This document shows, piece after piece, positions 56,574-64,000 of a stretch of DNA of 64,000 nt. Numbering within the stretch: position 1 is the stretch's first letter; each line of letters starts with the position of its first letter. This DNA is from Moraxellaceae bacterium (GTDB lineage Bacteria; Pseudomonadota; Gammaproteobacteria; Pseudomonadales; Moraxellaceae): NCBI GenBank assembly GCA_029237815.1, contig JAQZBP010000002.1:124001-188000 (forward strand). Reading direction: 5' to 3'. The notes beneath the pieces were generated by a model. That model saw nothing but the letters and a program-made list of their open reading frames with translations, was not told where the DNA came from and did no database searches. A program made the position numbers and the translations under genes.

Positions 56574-56600
56574 AAAAAAGCGCCCCTGCGGCGCTTTTTT
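56574..56600. terminator. Terminator of the patatin gene
   Basis: AAAAAAGCGCC/GGCGCTTTTTT with a 5-base CCTGC loop, 17 bases after the stop. Confidence 0.92.
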
Positions 56601-56744
56601 CTTGTCCGCCTTCCGCTCGCACCACGGCAGGCGCCAGCCGGCAGGCAGGCGGCACGACGCCATCGACAGCCGGCGGGCCATCGCTATAGTGGGGCCCATC
56701 GCGGGCCGCAAGCGCCCTGCCCCGGCGTACGAAATGGAGATCCC

Positions 56745-58088
<1,344 letters not shown>

Positions 58089-58215
58089 ACCCGGCACTAC
58101 GAAGCGCTCACCGTGCGCGTCGCGGCGCCGGAAAAAAGCCGGGGCCAAGGGTTGCCAAACCGCAACCCGTCAGTAATATACGCGGCTCTTGGCGCCACCC
58201 CCTTGGCAACACCCC

Positions 58216-58291
58216 GGGTCGTTAGCTCAGTCGGTAGAGCAGCGGACTTTTAATCCGTTGGTCCCGCGTTCGAGTCGCGGACGACCCACCA
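58216..58291 (+). tRNA. tRNA-Lys (anticodon TTT), CCA encoded
   Basis: 76 nucleotides with acceptor GGGTCGT/ACGACCC, discriminator A and encoded CCA. The D-arm has AGCTCAGTCGGTAGAGC, the anticodon loop CTTTTAA gives TTT, and the T-loop is GTTCGAGTC. The gene is intact and serves as the attachment site of the element that follows; its 3' half is part of the direct repeat. Confidence 0.98.
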
Positions 58292-58298
58292 TTTTCTC
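58245..58298. repeat. attL: 54-base direct repeat, copy 1 (3' part of tRNA-Lys)
   Basis: It begins GACTTTTAATCC in the anticodon stem and ends ATTTTCTC seven bases past the CCA. It is identical over 54 bases to 62089-62142. The preceding base (G versus C) and following bases (AGCGG versus CTCCC) differ, so the repeat limits are sharp. Confidence 0.95.
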
Positions 58299-58336
58299 AG
58301 CGGTTTTACCGCCTTTCCCTCGATTCAGCTTCGGCC

Positions 58337-59356
58337 TTATTCAGCGACCGTAGCCAAATCGTACCCGGGCAAAATCCCATCCAGCCTTGCAGCGGCCCCG
58401 GCCAGTTGATCCGGCGCCAGATGGGCGTATCGCTCCACCATTGCAACAGTCCTCCAGCCGCCGAGCTTCTGAAGCTCATGGGTCGGCGTTCCTGCCTGCC
58501 GCTGCCATGTCGCCCAGGTATGCCGCAGGTCATGCCACCGAAAGTTCTCAATACTCGCCCTAACAAGGGCACGCCTCCAAGCACGGGTATTGGCTGACTC
58601 AAGGGGCCTGCCTTGGTAGGTAAACACCCGGATCGGATGCTTTCCCCCCTGCCGGGTGAGGACCCCCATTGCCAGCTCGTTCAGCGGAACCGAAATCGGA
58701 CGGCCATTCTTGGACTGCCAGCCCGGCACGAAGGCGTGCCGAAGCTCCAAATTGACCTGCCCCCACTCCAGCATGAGCACGTTGCGTTGCCGCAACCCAG
58801 TAGCCAATGCAAACAGGACAACGTCCCGCTGATGCTCCGGCAGCTCATCCAGAAGCAATCGAGCCTGCTCTGGCATCAAGGATCGCTCACGACCTGCGCT
58901 TTCCTTGTAGAGCTTCACCTTCGGGACCCGCTCGATCCACTCCCACTCGTCTCTTGCCCGAATGAGAATGGCGCGAACCAGAGCGAGGTATCGGTTCGTC
59001 GTCGCTCGACTGGCCTGCTTCAGCTTCGCTTCCTTTATCTGGTCAATCACCTGCACAGTGATCTGATCCAGCCAAAGTTCCCCAAGGTATGAATGAAGCC
59101 AACGCAGCTTCATCAAATCCTCTTTGTGCGTCGCCTTGTCAGACGTCTCATCAATCCAGCGGCAAACTGCCTCAGCCCAAGAGCGGCTAGGCTTGCGGCC
59201 CAACCGATGCTCTTCCCACAACTGCGCCTTTAGCCGGTCGTGGAACTCCTGAGCCCTTACCTTGTCTTCAGTCCCAGTGCTTCTTTGTATCGTTCGTCCC
59301 AACACGGTGAGCTTGATCCACCAGCAGGACGAGTCTTTGCGTTTGTAGAGTGACAT
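58337..59356 (-). CDS. Tyrosine recombinase / integrase of the element
   Basis: 339 residues. An N-terminal Arm-type and SAM-like core-binding region (about 1-150) comes before the catalytic domain with R189 (ATGLRQRNVL), H275/R278 (WHDLRHTWA), W301 in KLGGWRT and nucleophile Y310 (VERYAHLA). All catalytic residues are present. The stop lies 46 bases from the CCA of the tRNA gene, the usual placement next to attL. Its start overlaps the upstream HTH gene by 100 bases in another frame, so the two are co-expressed. Expected to excise and integrate the element at the tRNA-Lys site. Confidence 0.95.
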   Translation of the reverse strand: MSLYKRKDSSCWWIKLTVLGRTIQRSTGTEDKVRAQEFHDRLKAQLWEEHRLGRKPSRSWAEAVCRWIDETSDKATHKEDLMKLRWLHSYLGELWLDQITVQVIDQIKEAKLKQASRATTNRYLALVRAILIRARDEWEWIERVPKVKLYKESAGRERSLMPEQARLLLDELPEHQRDVVLFALATGLRQRNVLMLEWGQVNLELRHAFVPGWQSKNGRPISVPLNELAMGVLTRQGGKHPIRVFTYQGRPLESANTRAWRRALVRASIENFRWHDLRHTWATWQRQAGTPTHELQKLGGWRTVAMVERYAHLAPDQLAGAAARLDGILPGYDLATVAE

Positions 59357-59556
59357 TCGAATTTCTCCAAGGTGTCACCCTGCGACGCGCGCGCCTTGTA
59401 TTGTGATCGGAGGTATTCAGCCAGATCAACGTCAAGGAAGACCCAGCGACGGCCGACCTTGGCCCCGGGAATCTCTCCACTGCCGGCCTTGATCCGGAGC
59501 GTGACCGGATGAATCCTAAGAAAATCAGCGGCTTGTCGCAGGTCGAGCGTGTTCAT
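59257..59556 (-). CDS. Small helix-turn-helix protein, excisionase-like
   Basis: 99 residues. MNTLDLRQAADFLRIHPVTL then KVGRRWVFLDVDLAEYLRSQ gives a winged-helix MerR/Xis-type DNA-binding fold of about 55 residues. The remainder (QGDTLEKFECHSTNAKTRPA and on) overlaps the integrase start and looks less structured. Position between rep and int suggests a recombination directionality factor or a regulator. It begins 2 bases after the rep stop. Confidence 0.85.
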   Translation of the reverse strand: MNTLDLRQAADFLRIHPVTLRIKAGSGEIPGAKVGRRWVFLDVDLAEYLRSQYKARASQGDTLEKFECHSTNAKTRPAGGSSSPCWDERYKEALGLKTR

Positions 59557-59558
59557 GG

Positions 59559-60731
59559 TCAGGCCTGCGAAGCCTCTGAGGCATCCAGATCAATCAACTC
59601 AGGATTCCGGATGATGTGGTAACTGTAGGGCGCGACCCGGGCAGGAATACCCGGACGCAGTAGGCGACCGACGACCGCAACAGCATCCCCGCCGTGCACC
59701 TGGAGCATGAGATTGACCAGTTTCCCTACAAGCTGGCGGCCATTGCCCACAGCTCGCTCAAAGGAAATCGTGCCACCCTTGGCGATGGTTTTGATCCGAG
59801 ACTGCTCCTCCGAGAGAAACTTCAAGCATGGATACGCACCGGCAAGGTAGTGACCCGGCCTAGCAAGCACATCAAGCGGAATAAGCCGATCTTGTGCACG
59901 CCACTCCACCTCTACCCGCGCCCAAGGACTGACGGGATTACCCTGCTCTTTCCCCTTCTCGTAAACACGACAGAGCTTGCCCCCGGATCGGGAGCCAATG
60001 TTGAGGGTTCTTCCACTCGTTGCCTTCTCACCGCTTAACCAGTCGCCTATTGAGCAATGCTTGGGCTGCCGGCCTCCTGCATTGAAACCACCATTCAGGT
60101 ACTGCTCTACCGCCCACTCGATGCTGACGGCCTTTCCGTCAAAGTCATCATGGGCAACATCAACACGGCGAATTGACGCCCTGTACGCTTCGAGCCAAGC
60201 AGAAAGTCGTGGCCAGTCGGAAATTAGTGAGCAGCCCTGCCCTTGAATACTGAAGTAGACGCGCCCTCGCTGTGAGTTGCCGCCCCAAGCAATCAAACCA
60301 GCCCCGTCCCCGAATCTGGCCGAATGCTTGAATCCGTTGTAGCCCGCCCTTACCTCAACCGAGGCAATCGGCAAGAAGCTGCGCATCTCTTCCAGAAGCC
60401 ACTCATGGTCGCAACCATCGGGAGGCACAAGGGAGAATGCCAAGGCGTCTATCAGTGCGATTGAGGGACTGGATGTCTCGTCGGGCTGTAGGTGCCGAAT
60501 TAGTTTCGCATGCGAAACGTAGGAGACGGGTATTACTGGCTCTCCAGTTTCAGGATCAAAGTCTGGAGGACTTTCACCACCAGCCATGGCCTCTAAGGAG
60601 AGTATCTTTCGCCCCGTAGTTACTACACGGGGACTGCCGTCCGCCCCGCCAGCAGCAGGCACAGGTGCCACGCCGCAGGCGGGGGCCACGCCTACGCCAG
60701 CTGTAAAATCAGATCGAATTCGTTTTTGCAT
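59559..60731 (-). CDS. Replication initiation factor (filamentous-phage RstA/pII type)
   Basis: 390 residues. The central part matches the replication initiation factor family of inoviruses and rolling-circle elements: VEVRAGYNGFKHSARFGDGA, GRVYFSIQGQGCSLISDWPR, SIRRVDVAHDDFDGKAVSIE and YEKGKEQGNPVSPWARVEVE with the Tyr and Glu typical of this group. The N-terminal 60 residues are low complexity ([16 protein letters not shown]). The ATG at 60731 was chosen because GGGAG lies five bases upstream; a GTG is 18 bases further. It should nick an origin and start rolling-circle replication of the excised circle. Confidence 0.88.
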   Translation of the reverse strand: MQKRIRSDFTAGVGVAPACGVAPVPAAGGADGSPRVVTTGRKILSLEAMAGGESPPDFDPETGEPVIPVSYVSHAKLIRHLQPDETSSPSIALIDALAFSLVPPDGCDHEWLLEEMRSFLPIASVEVRAGYNGFKHSARFGDGAGLIAWGGNSQRGRVYFSIQGQGCSLISDWPRLSAWLEAYRASIRRVDVAHDDFDGKAVSIEWAVEQYLNGGFNAGGRQPKHCSIGDWLSGEKATSGRTLNIGSRSGGKLCRVYEKGKEQGNPVSPWARVEVEWRAQDRLIPLDVLARPGHYLAGAYPCLKFLSEEQSRIKTIAKGGTISFERAVGNGRQLVGKLVNLMLQVHGGDAVAVVGRLLRPGIPARVAPYSYHIIRNPELIDLDASEASQA

Positions 60732-60952
60732 TGCCGCTCCCAAGCGCACTTCGAAGCGTAAGGGAGCGAATTAGACAGCCGCACCAATACACCTCGCTAA
60801 TCAATGAGGAAATATCAAGTGCGGCTTTGAGATGCTTCAGGGAGCTCAAGGGCTCTCAACCGAGCAGACTTATCGGGGAGCGCAACCACCGATCTGAATG
60901 TAAGATTATTCCATACTTTCTGAGCAAGCAAACTTTTGGAAAAGAGAAATGA
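60732..60952. other. Gene-free spacer upstream of rep
   Basis: 221 bases of intermediate GC. It should carry the promoter for rep-xis-int on the minus strand and the 3' end of the DUF2971 gene. I see no clear terminator hairpin or promoter boxes. Confidence 0.4.
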
Positions 60953-61825
60953 TCACCACTGCCTGTATGGCAATCCTGAGCCACCTGCGAGGCTGCATAG
61001 GCCCTTACTAAGCAAGAACATATCTAATGCGGCAACGGCGTGCGCTTGATATTGAGAAGGGCCCAGAAGAACGTGATCGAATATATGACCATCATCTGGC
61101 AGCGAAATTTCAAGATAGGGAATCAAGATAGATGCGCCCGCCCTGAACTTAACTTCTGGAACGGCGATACCAGGGTAATACGGAGAAATCAACCTCCACT
61201 CCTGCTCCTCTATGAAGGCGCTACTCTTAATAATTAGTAAAACCTGCAATATTTCACCCCTGAAGCGCTCCAGAAACTGAAAATATCTAGTATCTACTCG
61301 TCCGCCATTAATTTCTTTCCCAAAAAATTCATTGACGAAAGACCTTATAAGTTTATCAAGCAAGCTATTAATTATTTCTCTCTTCTCGCCTTCTGTATAA
61401 ACGCACTTGGCCAACCTGAATCCATTTTTTCCAAGAATTCCGTTAATAACCCCAGCAGGAAAACACAAACTAACGCCTTTTCCATAGGGGGTGTAGCCCC
61501 TCCACTGACTCAAGAGATTGGACTGCTCCGATAGCGAAAATACAAATATGTTGTAAATCCCTCTCTTAAAAGAGCCAATCCACTTCTTTAGCTGCCTTAA
61601 AAATTCCACATTCCTATCATTTTCAATAGATAAGGAAATAGTATCGTCAATCACCCATTCGAATACATCACATGCATGAGTTATCTCAGCAGAATCATTG
61701 AGAAAATATGCATTGCTGGCCCACAAGGTCCTGCTCTCTGCAATTCCAAGCAACGAGGAAATGCTTGTATAGTGAAATAGTTTCACACTCGCCTTACTGA
61801 CAAATAACTCATCAACTTCGCGCAT
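60953..61825 (-). CDS. DUF2971 protein, cargo of the element
   Basis: 290 residues. The DUF2971 signature is clear: KLFHYTSISSLLGIAESRTL, then WASNAYFLNDSAEI, FVFSLSEQSNLLSQWRGYTP, YGKGVSLCFPAG and a late SSAFIEEQEWRLISP. DUF2971 proteins are frequent on mobile elements and several are linked to phage defence; this one has no partner gene. The gene is strikingly AT-rich (poly-A/T runs, AGA/ATA codons) compared with the other element genes and the host, so it was acquired separately. ATG at 61825, with a weak GGGGCGAGA ribosome-binding region. Confidence 0.88.
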   Translation of the reverse strand: MREVDELFVSKASVKLFHYTSISSLLGIAESRTLWASNAYFLNDSAEITHACDVFEWVIDDTISLSIENDRNVEFLRQLKKWIGSFKRGIYNIFVFSLSEQSNLLSQWRGYTPYGKGVSLCFPAGVINGILGKNGFRLAKCVYTEGEKREIINSLLDKLIRSFVNEFFGKEINGGRVDTRYFQFLERFRGEILQVLLIIKSSAFIEEQEWRLISPYYPGIAVPEVKFRAGASILIPYLEISLPDDGHIFDHVLLGPSQYQAHAVAALDMFLLSKGLCSLAGGSGLPYRQW

Positions 61826-62088
61826 TCTCGCCCCTCATCTTTTCTTAATATCCGTAGCAATAAAAATCCTATTGAGCAGGGGGACACCCCCAACCCCGCG
61901 GGTGCTCGCGCCCCCGGCCCTTTCATATTTGGGGCATGCCCCAAACCCCTTAAAGTTGCCAGCATCCGTAGCGATATCGTAGCTACGCATCCAACTCCCT
62001 CCTACTCTTGGGCACTCTTAGACTTAAAAAAGACAACTGCGCGCGACGCAAGGCATTGTTTTCATTAGAACCAATAGAGCAATGAAGC
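61826..62088. promoter_or_regulatory. Non-coding segment with repeats, candidate origin of the element
   Basis: 263 bases between the DUF2971 start and attR. It holds ATCCGTAGCAAT (61850-61861) repeated as ATCCGTAGCGAT (61964-61975), the hairpin GGGGGACACCCCC (61880-61892), an 18-base perfect palindrome at 61928-61945 (TTTGGGGC/GCCCCAAA) and GTAGCGATATCGTAGCTACG with overlapping small palindromes. This density of repeats fits a replication origin or regulatory hub, plus the cargo promoter. Confidence 0.5.
61928..61945. repeat. 18-base perfect palindrome in the candidate origin
   Basis: TTTGGGGCATGCCCCAAA, a full palindrome that can form a GC-rich cruciform, 143 bases before attR. A candidate nick-site hairpin for the Rep protein. 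Confidence 0.7.
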
Positions 62089-62142
62089 GACTTTTAATCC
62101 GTTGGTCCCGCGTTCGAGTCGCGGACGACCCACCATTTTCTC
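62089..62142. repeat. attR: 54-base direct repeat, copy 2
   Basis: Identical to 58245-58298. It contains the 3' half of tRNA-Lys but lacks the 5' acceptor strand and D-arm, so it is not a tRNA gene. It marks the distal end of the element. Confidence 0.95.
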
Positions 62143-62167
62143 CTCCCCTGCAGCACTCCTGACGCGC

Positions 62168-63094
62168 TCAGGCCTCGATGCCGAGCAGGTCCTCCAGCAC
62201 TCCCTCGATCCCCGCGGCCACCTGCCCGAGAAAGGCGTAGTCCACTTTCTCGGGCGTGTCGTCCGGCGTGTGATACCAGGGATACCGCATCGGCGCGGTG
62301 TCCGTGACCATGAAGGCTGGAAAGCCCTCCTTCCAGAATGACCAGTGATCGGAACTCCAGGCCCCCGGCATGTGCGAGGGTAGGACCAGGCCGTGGATGT
62401 CGACGGCACTGCGCTGGCTGAACGCCGCCGCGGCCGGTGCCAACAAGCGCCGGTAACGCCAGTTCGACACCAGCGCGATGAAGTCACCCTGATTGGGCAG
62501 CAGCAGCCCTCCCAGCGAAAAGCGCTGGCTCCCCTTGCGCGTGTCGCGGTAGCCGATGGTTTCAAGACACACCATCGCCCTGATATCGACACCCTCGCGC
62601 CGCGCCCGCCGGGCATAGACACGGCTGCCCATCCTCCGGGTCCGTGTGAAGGGCGGCTCCTCGTTGGTGAAGGCCACCAGCCGCAGGGTGCGCGCCGACC
62701 TCCGGCCGGCGAGCCGCCCGGCAAGATGGATGAGGCAAGCCAGTGCGGAGGCGTTGTCGTTGGCTCCGGGCGAGCCCGGAGCGCTGTCGTAATGCGCACC
62801 AAGCACGACGATCTCGTTCGGCTTCGCGACGCCGCGCAACTCCACCTCGATGTTGGCGAAGGTCCTGCCGTCCACGTCGTACACCAGGCGCTGCGGAGTG
62901 GTACCCGCCGCGCGCAGGCGCTGCTCGATGAAGCGTGCCGCCGCCTCGAGGGCGGCATGATTCGCCGCGTTGCGCTCACCGATTTCCTGCGCGATATACA
63001 CGACGTCGTCGCGCAACCGGGCGGCGAGCAGTTCCAGCTCGCCGGGGGACGGGTCTGGAGTAAAGGACCGGGAAAACTCGGGGCGTAATGGCAC
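62168..63094 (-). CDS. M28 family zinc aminopeptidase
   Basis: About 308 residues. The dizinc site is visible: VVLGAHYDSAPGSPGANDNA (His, bridging Asp), FTNEEPPF (catalytic Glu pair), an Asp in TDTAPMRYPWYHTPDDTPEK and its His. No signal peptide was found, so the location is uncertain. The start is not clear. No ATG is available; GTG 63094 (AGGTGG four bases upstream) is preferred over GTG 63142 and TTG 63223. It lies directly beyond attR, so it is the host gene that originally followed tRNA-Lys. Confidence 0.87.
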   Translation of the reverse strand: MPLRPEFSRSFTPDPSPGELELLAARLRDDVVYIAQEIGERNAANHAALEAAARFIEQRLRAAGTTPQRLVYDVDGRTFANIEVELRGVAKPNEIVVLGAHYDSAPGSPGANDNASALACLIHLAGRLAGRRSARTLRLVAFTNEEPPFTRTRRMGSRVYARRARREGVDIRAMVCLETIGYRDTRKGSQRFSLGGLLLPNQGDFIALVSNWRYRRLLAPAAAAFSQRSAVDIHGLVLPSHMPGAWSSDHWSFWKEGFPAFMVTDTAPMRYPWYHTPDDTPEKVDYAFLGQVAAGIEGVLEDLLGIEA

Positions 63095-63340
63095 AGGACC
63101 ACCTGCATAAAGGTGTCGGGCATTGTCGAAGTCTAGCTGCACCGGCCAGCGCCGCCCCGCACGCCGGGGCTCCAGATCGGCATGGATCGCCCGGCAACAC
63201 TGCCACGTTCCGGCAGGGTGCAATGCTGAGCCTCCATTACAACAATCAAACGCTTCGCTTCAGCCAGCGACAGCTCATGCTTGTGGCCCAACTATAATTT
63301 CGTAGCGGTGGATACATTCCCCATCACAGGAGTAATGAGC

Positions 63341-63553
63341 ATGGCTAGCAGCGACAGGAATTCGGGAGGCAAGTCCTCCGGCAAGCAGGGCTTCGCCTCG
63401 ATGGACAAGGAGAAGCAGCGCGAGATCGCCAGCAAGGGCGGCCAGGCGGCGCACGAGAAAGGCACGGCGCACGAGTTCGACAGCGAGGAAGCTCGGAAGG
63501 CCGGCCGCAAGGGTGGTGAAGCCTCGCACGGCGGCCGCGGCAAATCATCGTAA
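63341..63553 (+). CDS. KGG-repeat general stress protein
   Basis: 70 residues, hydrophilic and Gly/Lys-rich. The KGG motifs are KQGFASMDKEKQREIASKGG and SEEARKAGRKGGEASHGGRG, as in the GsiB/con-10-like stress proteins. The ATG at 63341 has AGGAG eight bases upstream; ATG 63335 is also in frame but spaced too closely. Such proteins are induced by desiccation or osmotic stress. Confidence 0.85.
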   Translation: MASSDRNSGGKSSGKQGFASMDKEKQREIASKGGQAAHEKGTAHEFDSEEARKAGRKGGEASHGGRGKSS

Positions 63554-63597
63554 GCGACGCCTGAACGCGTGTGCCCCGGCACATGCGATGGCAATGA

Positions 63598-63632
63598 AAA
63601 AGGGCCGCCCCGAAATCCGGGGCGGCCCTTTT
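63598..63632. terminator. Bidirectional terminator after the KGG gene
   Basis: GGGCCGCCCCG/CGGGGCGGCCC with a 5-base loop, A-run before and T-run after. It lies 45 bases past the KGG stop and also downstream of the convergent M48 gene. Confidence 0.92.
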
Positions 63633-63706
63633 ATTCGCGCGACTATTAACGCGTCTGAATGGCGCGGCCAGCTGCAGCGAAAGTTGCTGCTAAGACCAGG
63701 CGTCGT

Positions 63707-64000
63707 TCATTTCGCCGGGGCAGGAGCCGCCGGCGCCGGCGGCAACTTCGGCAGCCGCTTCTCCAGCGTGGCGCCCGGCGCCAGCGTGTCATAACGCCCC
63801 GACATGGCCGTATCCAGCGCAGTCATGCGGTCGCCCGGCAAGGGGTGCGTCTTGTACAGCAGCGTGAAACGGTCGCTTGCGCCACTCGCCTGCAGACGGT
63901 CGAGCACGGCCGGCAGTCCGTAGCTGTCATAGCCGGATCGGGTGGCGTAATAAACCCCCAGGCGATCCGCTTCGAATTCCGACTCCTTGTCGAGCGAGCG
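63707..64000 (-). CDS. M48 family metalloprotease, C-terminal part (5' end beyond window)
   Basis: 97 residues are visible. LDKESEFEADRLGVYYATRS holds the third zinc ligand in the conserved EFEAD, and YKTHPLPGDRMTAL is the conserved HP motif of M48 peptidases (HtpX/BepA/LoiP group). A Pro/Ala-rich tail (KLPPAPAAPAPAK) ends the protein. The HExxH motif lies outside the window. Probably an exported peptidase for outer-membrane protein quality control. Confidence 0.88.
   Translation of the reverse strand, partial: RSLDKESEFEADRLGVYYATRSGYDSYGLPAVLDRLQASGASDRFTLLYKTHPLPGDRMTALDTAMSGRYDTLAPGATLEKRLPKLPPAPAAPAPAK

Larger units (their letters stand above)
58245..62142. mobile_element. Compact integrative element in tRNA-Lys (unit length 3844 bases)
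   Basis: Bounded by the perfect 54-base repeat. It contains, all on the minus strand, an integrase facing the tRNA, a small HTH protein, a rolling-circle-type replication initiator and an AT-rich DUF2971 gene, then a non-coding segment with repeats. It has no capsid, coat or conjugation genes, so it is a satellite-like or phage-plasmid-derived element. GC content falls along it, from host-like in int to about 40% in the cargo. Integrase gene, intact att repeats and the preserved tRNA suggest it is not badly decayed. Confidence 0.92.

Noticed and set aside
59257..59556. HTH gene as an artefact of overlap with the integrase
   Set aside because: The winged-helix part lies outside the overlap and is well formed, and it starts 2 bases after rep, so it was kept as a real gene.
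62089..62142. Second tRNA-Lys gene
   Set aside because: Only the 3' 47 bases of the tRNA are present; the acceptor 5' strand and D-arm are missing. It is the attR repeat.

Overview
The window is GC-rich (about 65%), densely coded chromosomal DNA from a gammaproteobacterium. The evidence is ribosome modulation factor (rmf), a fused RlmKL rRNA methyltransferase, a GntR-controlled acnD/prpF methylcitrate operon, and the MMPL-YCF48-DUF1329-DUF1302 set next to an AlkB alkane hydroxylase. Together these recall hydrocarbon-degrading lineages such as Nevskiales/Solimonadaceae. The placement is inferred from gene content only.

Layout. 1-7.6 kb: methylcitrate (propionate) operon on the minus strand, prpR-prpB-prpC-unknown gene-acnD-prpF, with two near-identical palindromic operators beside a good promoter. 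7.7-12.6 kb: tatD, a glutaredoxin-like protein, rlmKL, rmf, pyrD. 12.7-23 kb: envelope block with an MMPL/RND transporter, a YCF48 beta-propeller protein, DUF1329 and DUF1302 proteins, and a Tat-exported PhoD-like phosphatase with large insertions. 23.5-30.2 kb: pepN, DUF2797, a DUF6231-like protein, AbgT and TerC membrane proteins. 30.3-33.6 kb: copL-copA-copB copper-resistance genes. 33.7-44.6 kb: an orphan helical protein, a PAS/GAF hybrid kinase, a PatB-type lyase, a secreted tandem-repeat protein, a Rieske ferredoxin, a Spy-like protein, DUF2892-like and OBAP/DUF1264 proteins, then AlkB. 44.8-58.1 kb: a Baeyer-Villiger-type monooxygenase, a CBS protein, DNA polymerase IV, an SrpA-type catalase, a tandem triplet of small secreted paralogues, a doubtful ORF, an AsmA protein, YjbQ, a patatin phospholipase and a Ser/Thr kinase.

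58.2-62.1 kb: a compact 3.84-kb integrative element in the 3' end of tRNA-Lys(TTT), bounded by a perfect 54-bp direct repeat. It carries a tyrosine integrase, a small helix-turn-helix (excisionase-like) protein, a filamentous-phage-type replication initiator, an AT-rich DUF2971 cargo gene, and a gene-free segment of short repeats and palindromes that could be its origin. This minimal element and its cargo are the best candidate for an undescribed system. 62.1-64 kb returns to the host: an M28 peptidase, a KGG stress protein, and the end of an M48 peptidase.

Metabolic reading: propionyl-CoA from odd-chain or branched substrates goes to the methylcitrate cycle, while AlkB plus the flavin monooxygenase would start oxidation of alkanes and ketones. 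The MMPL/DUF1302/DUF1329 set probably handles hydrophobic compounds at the envelope.
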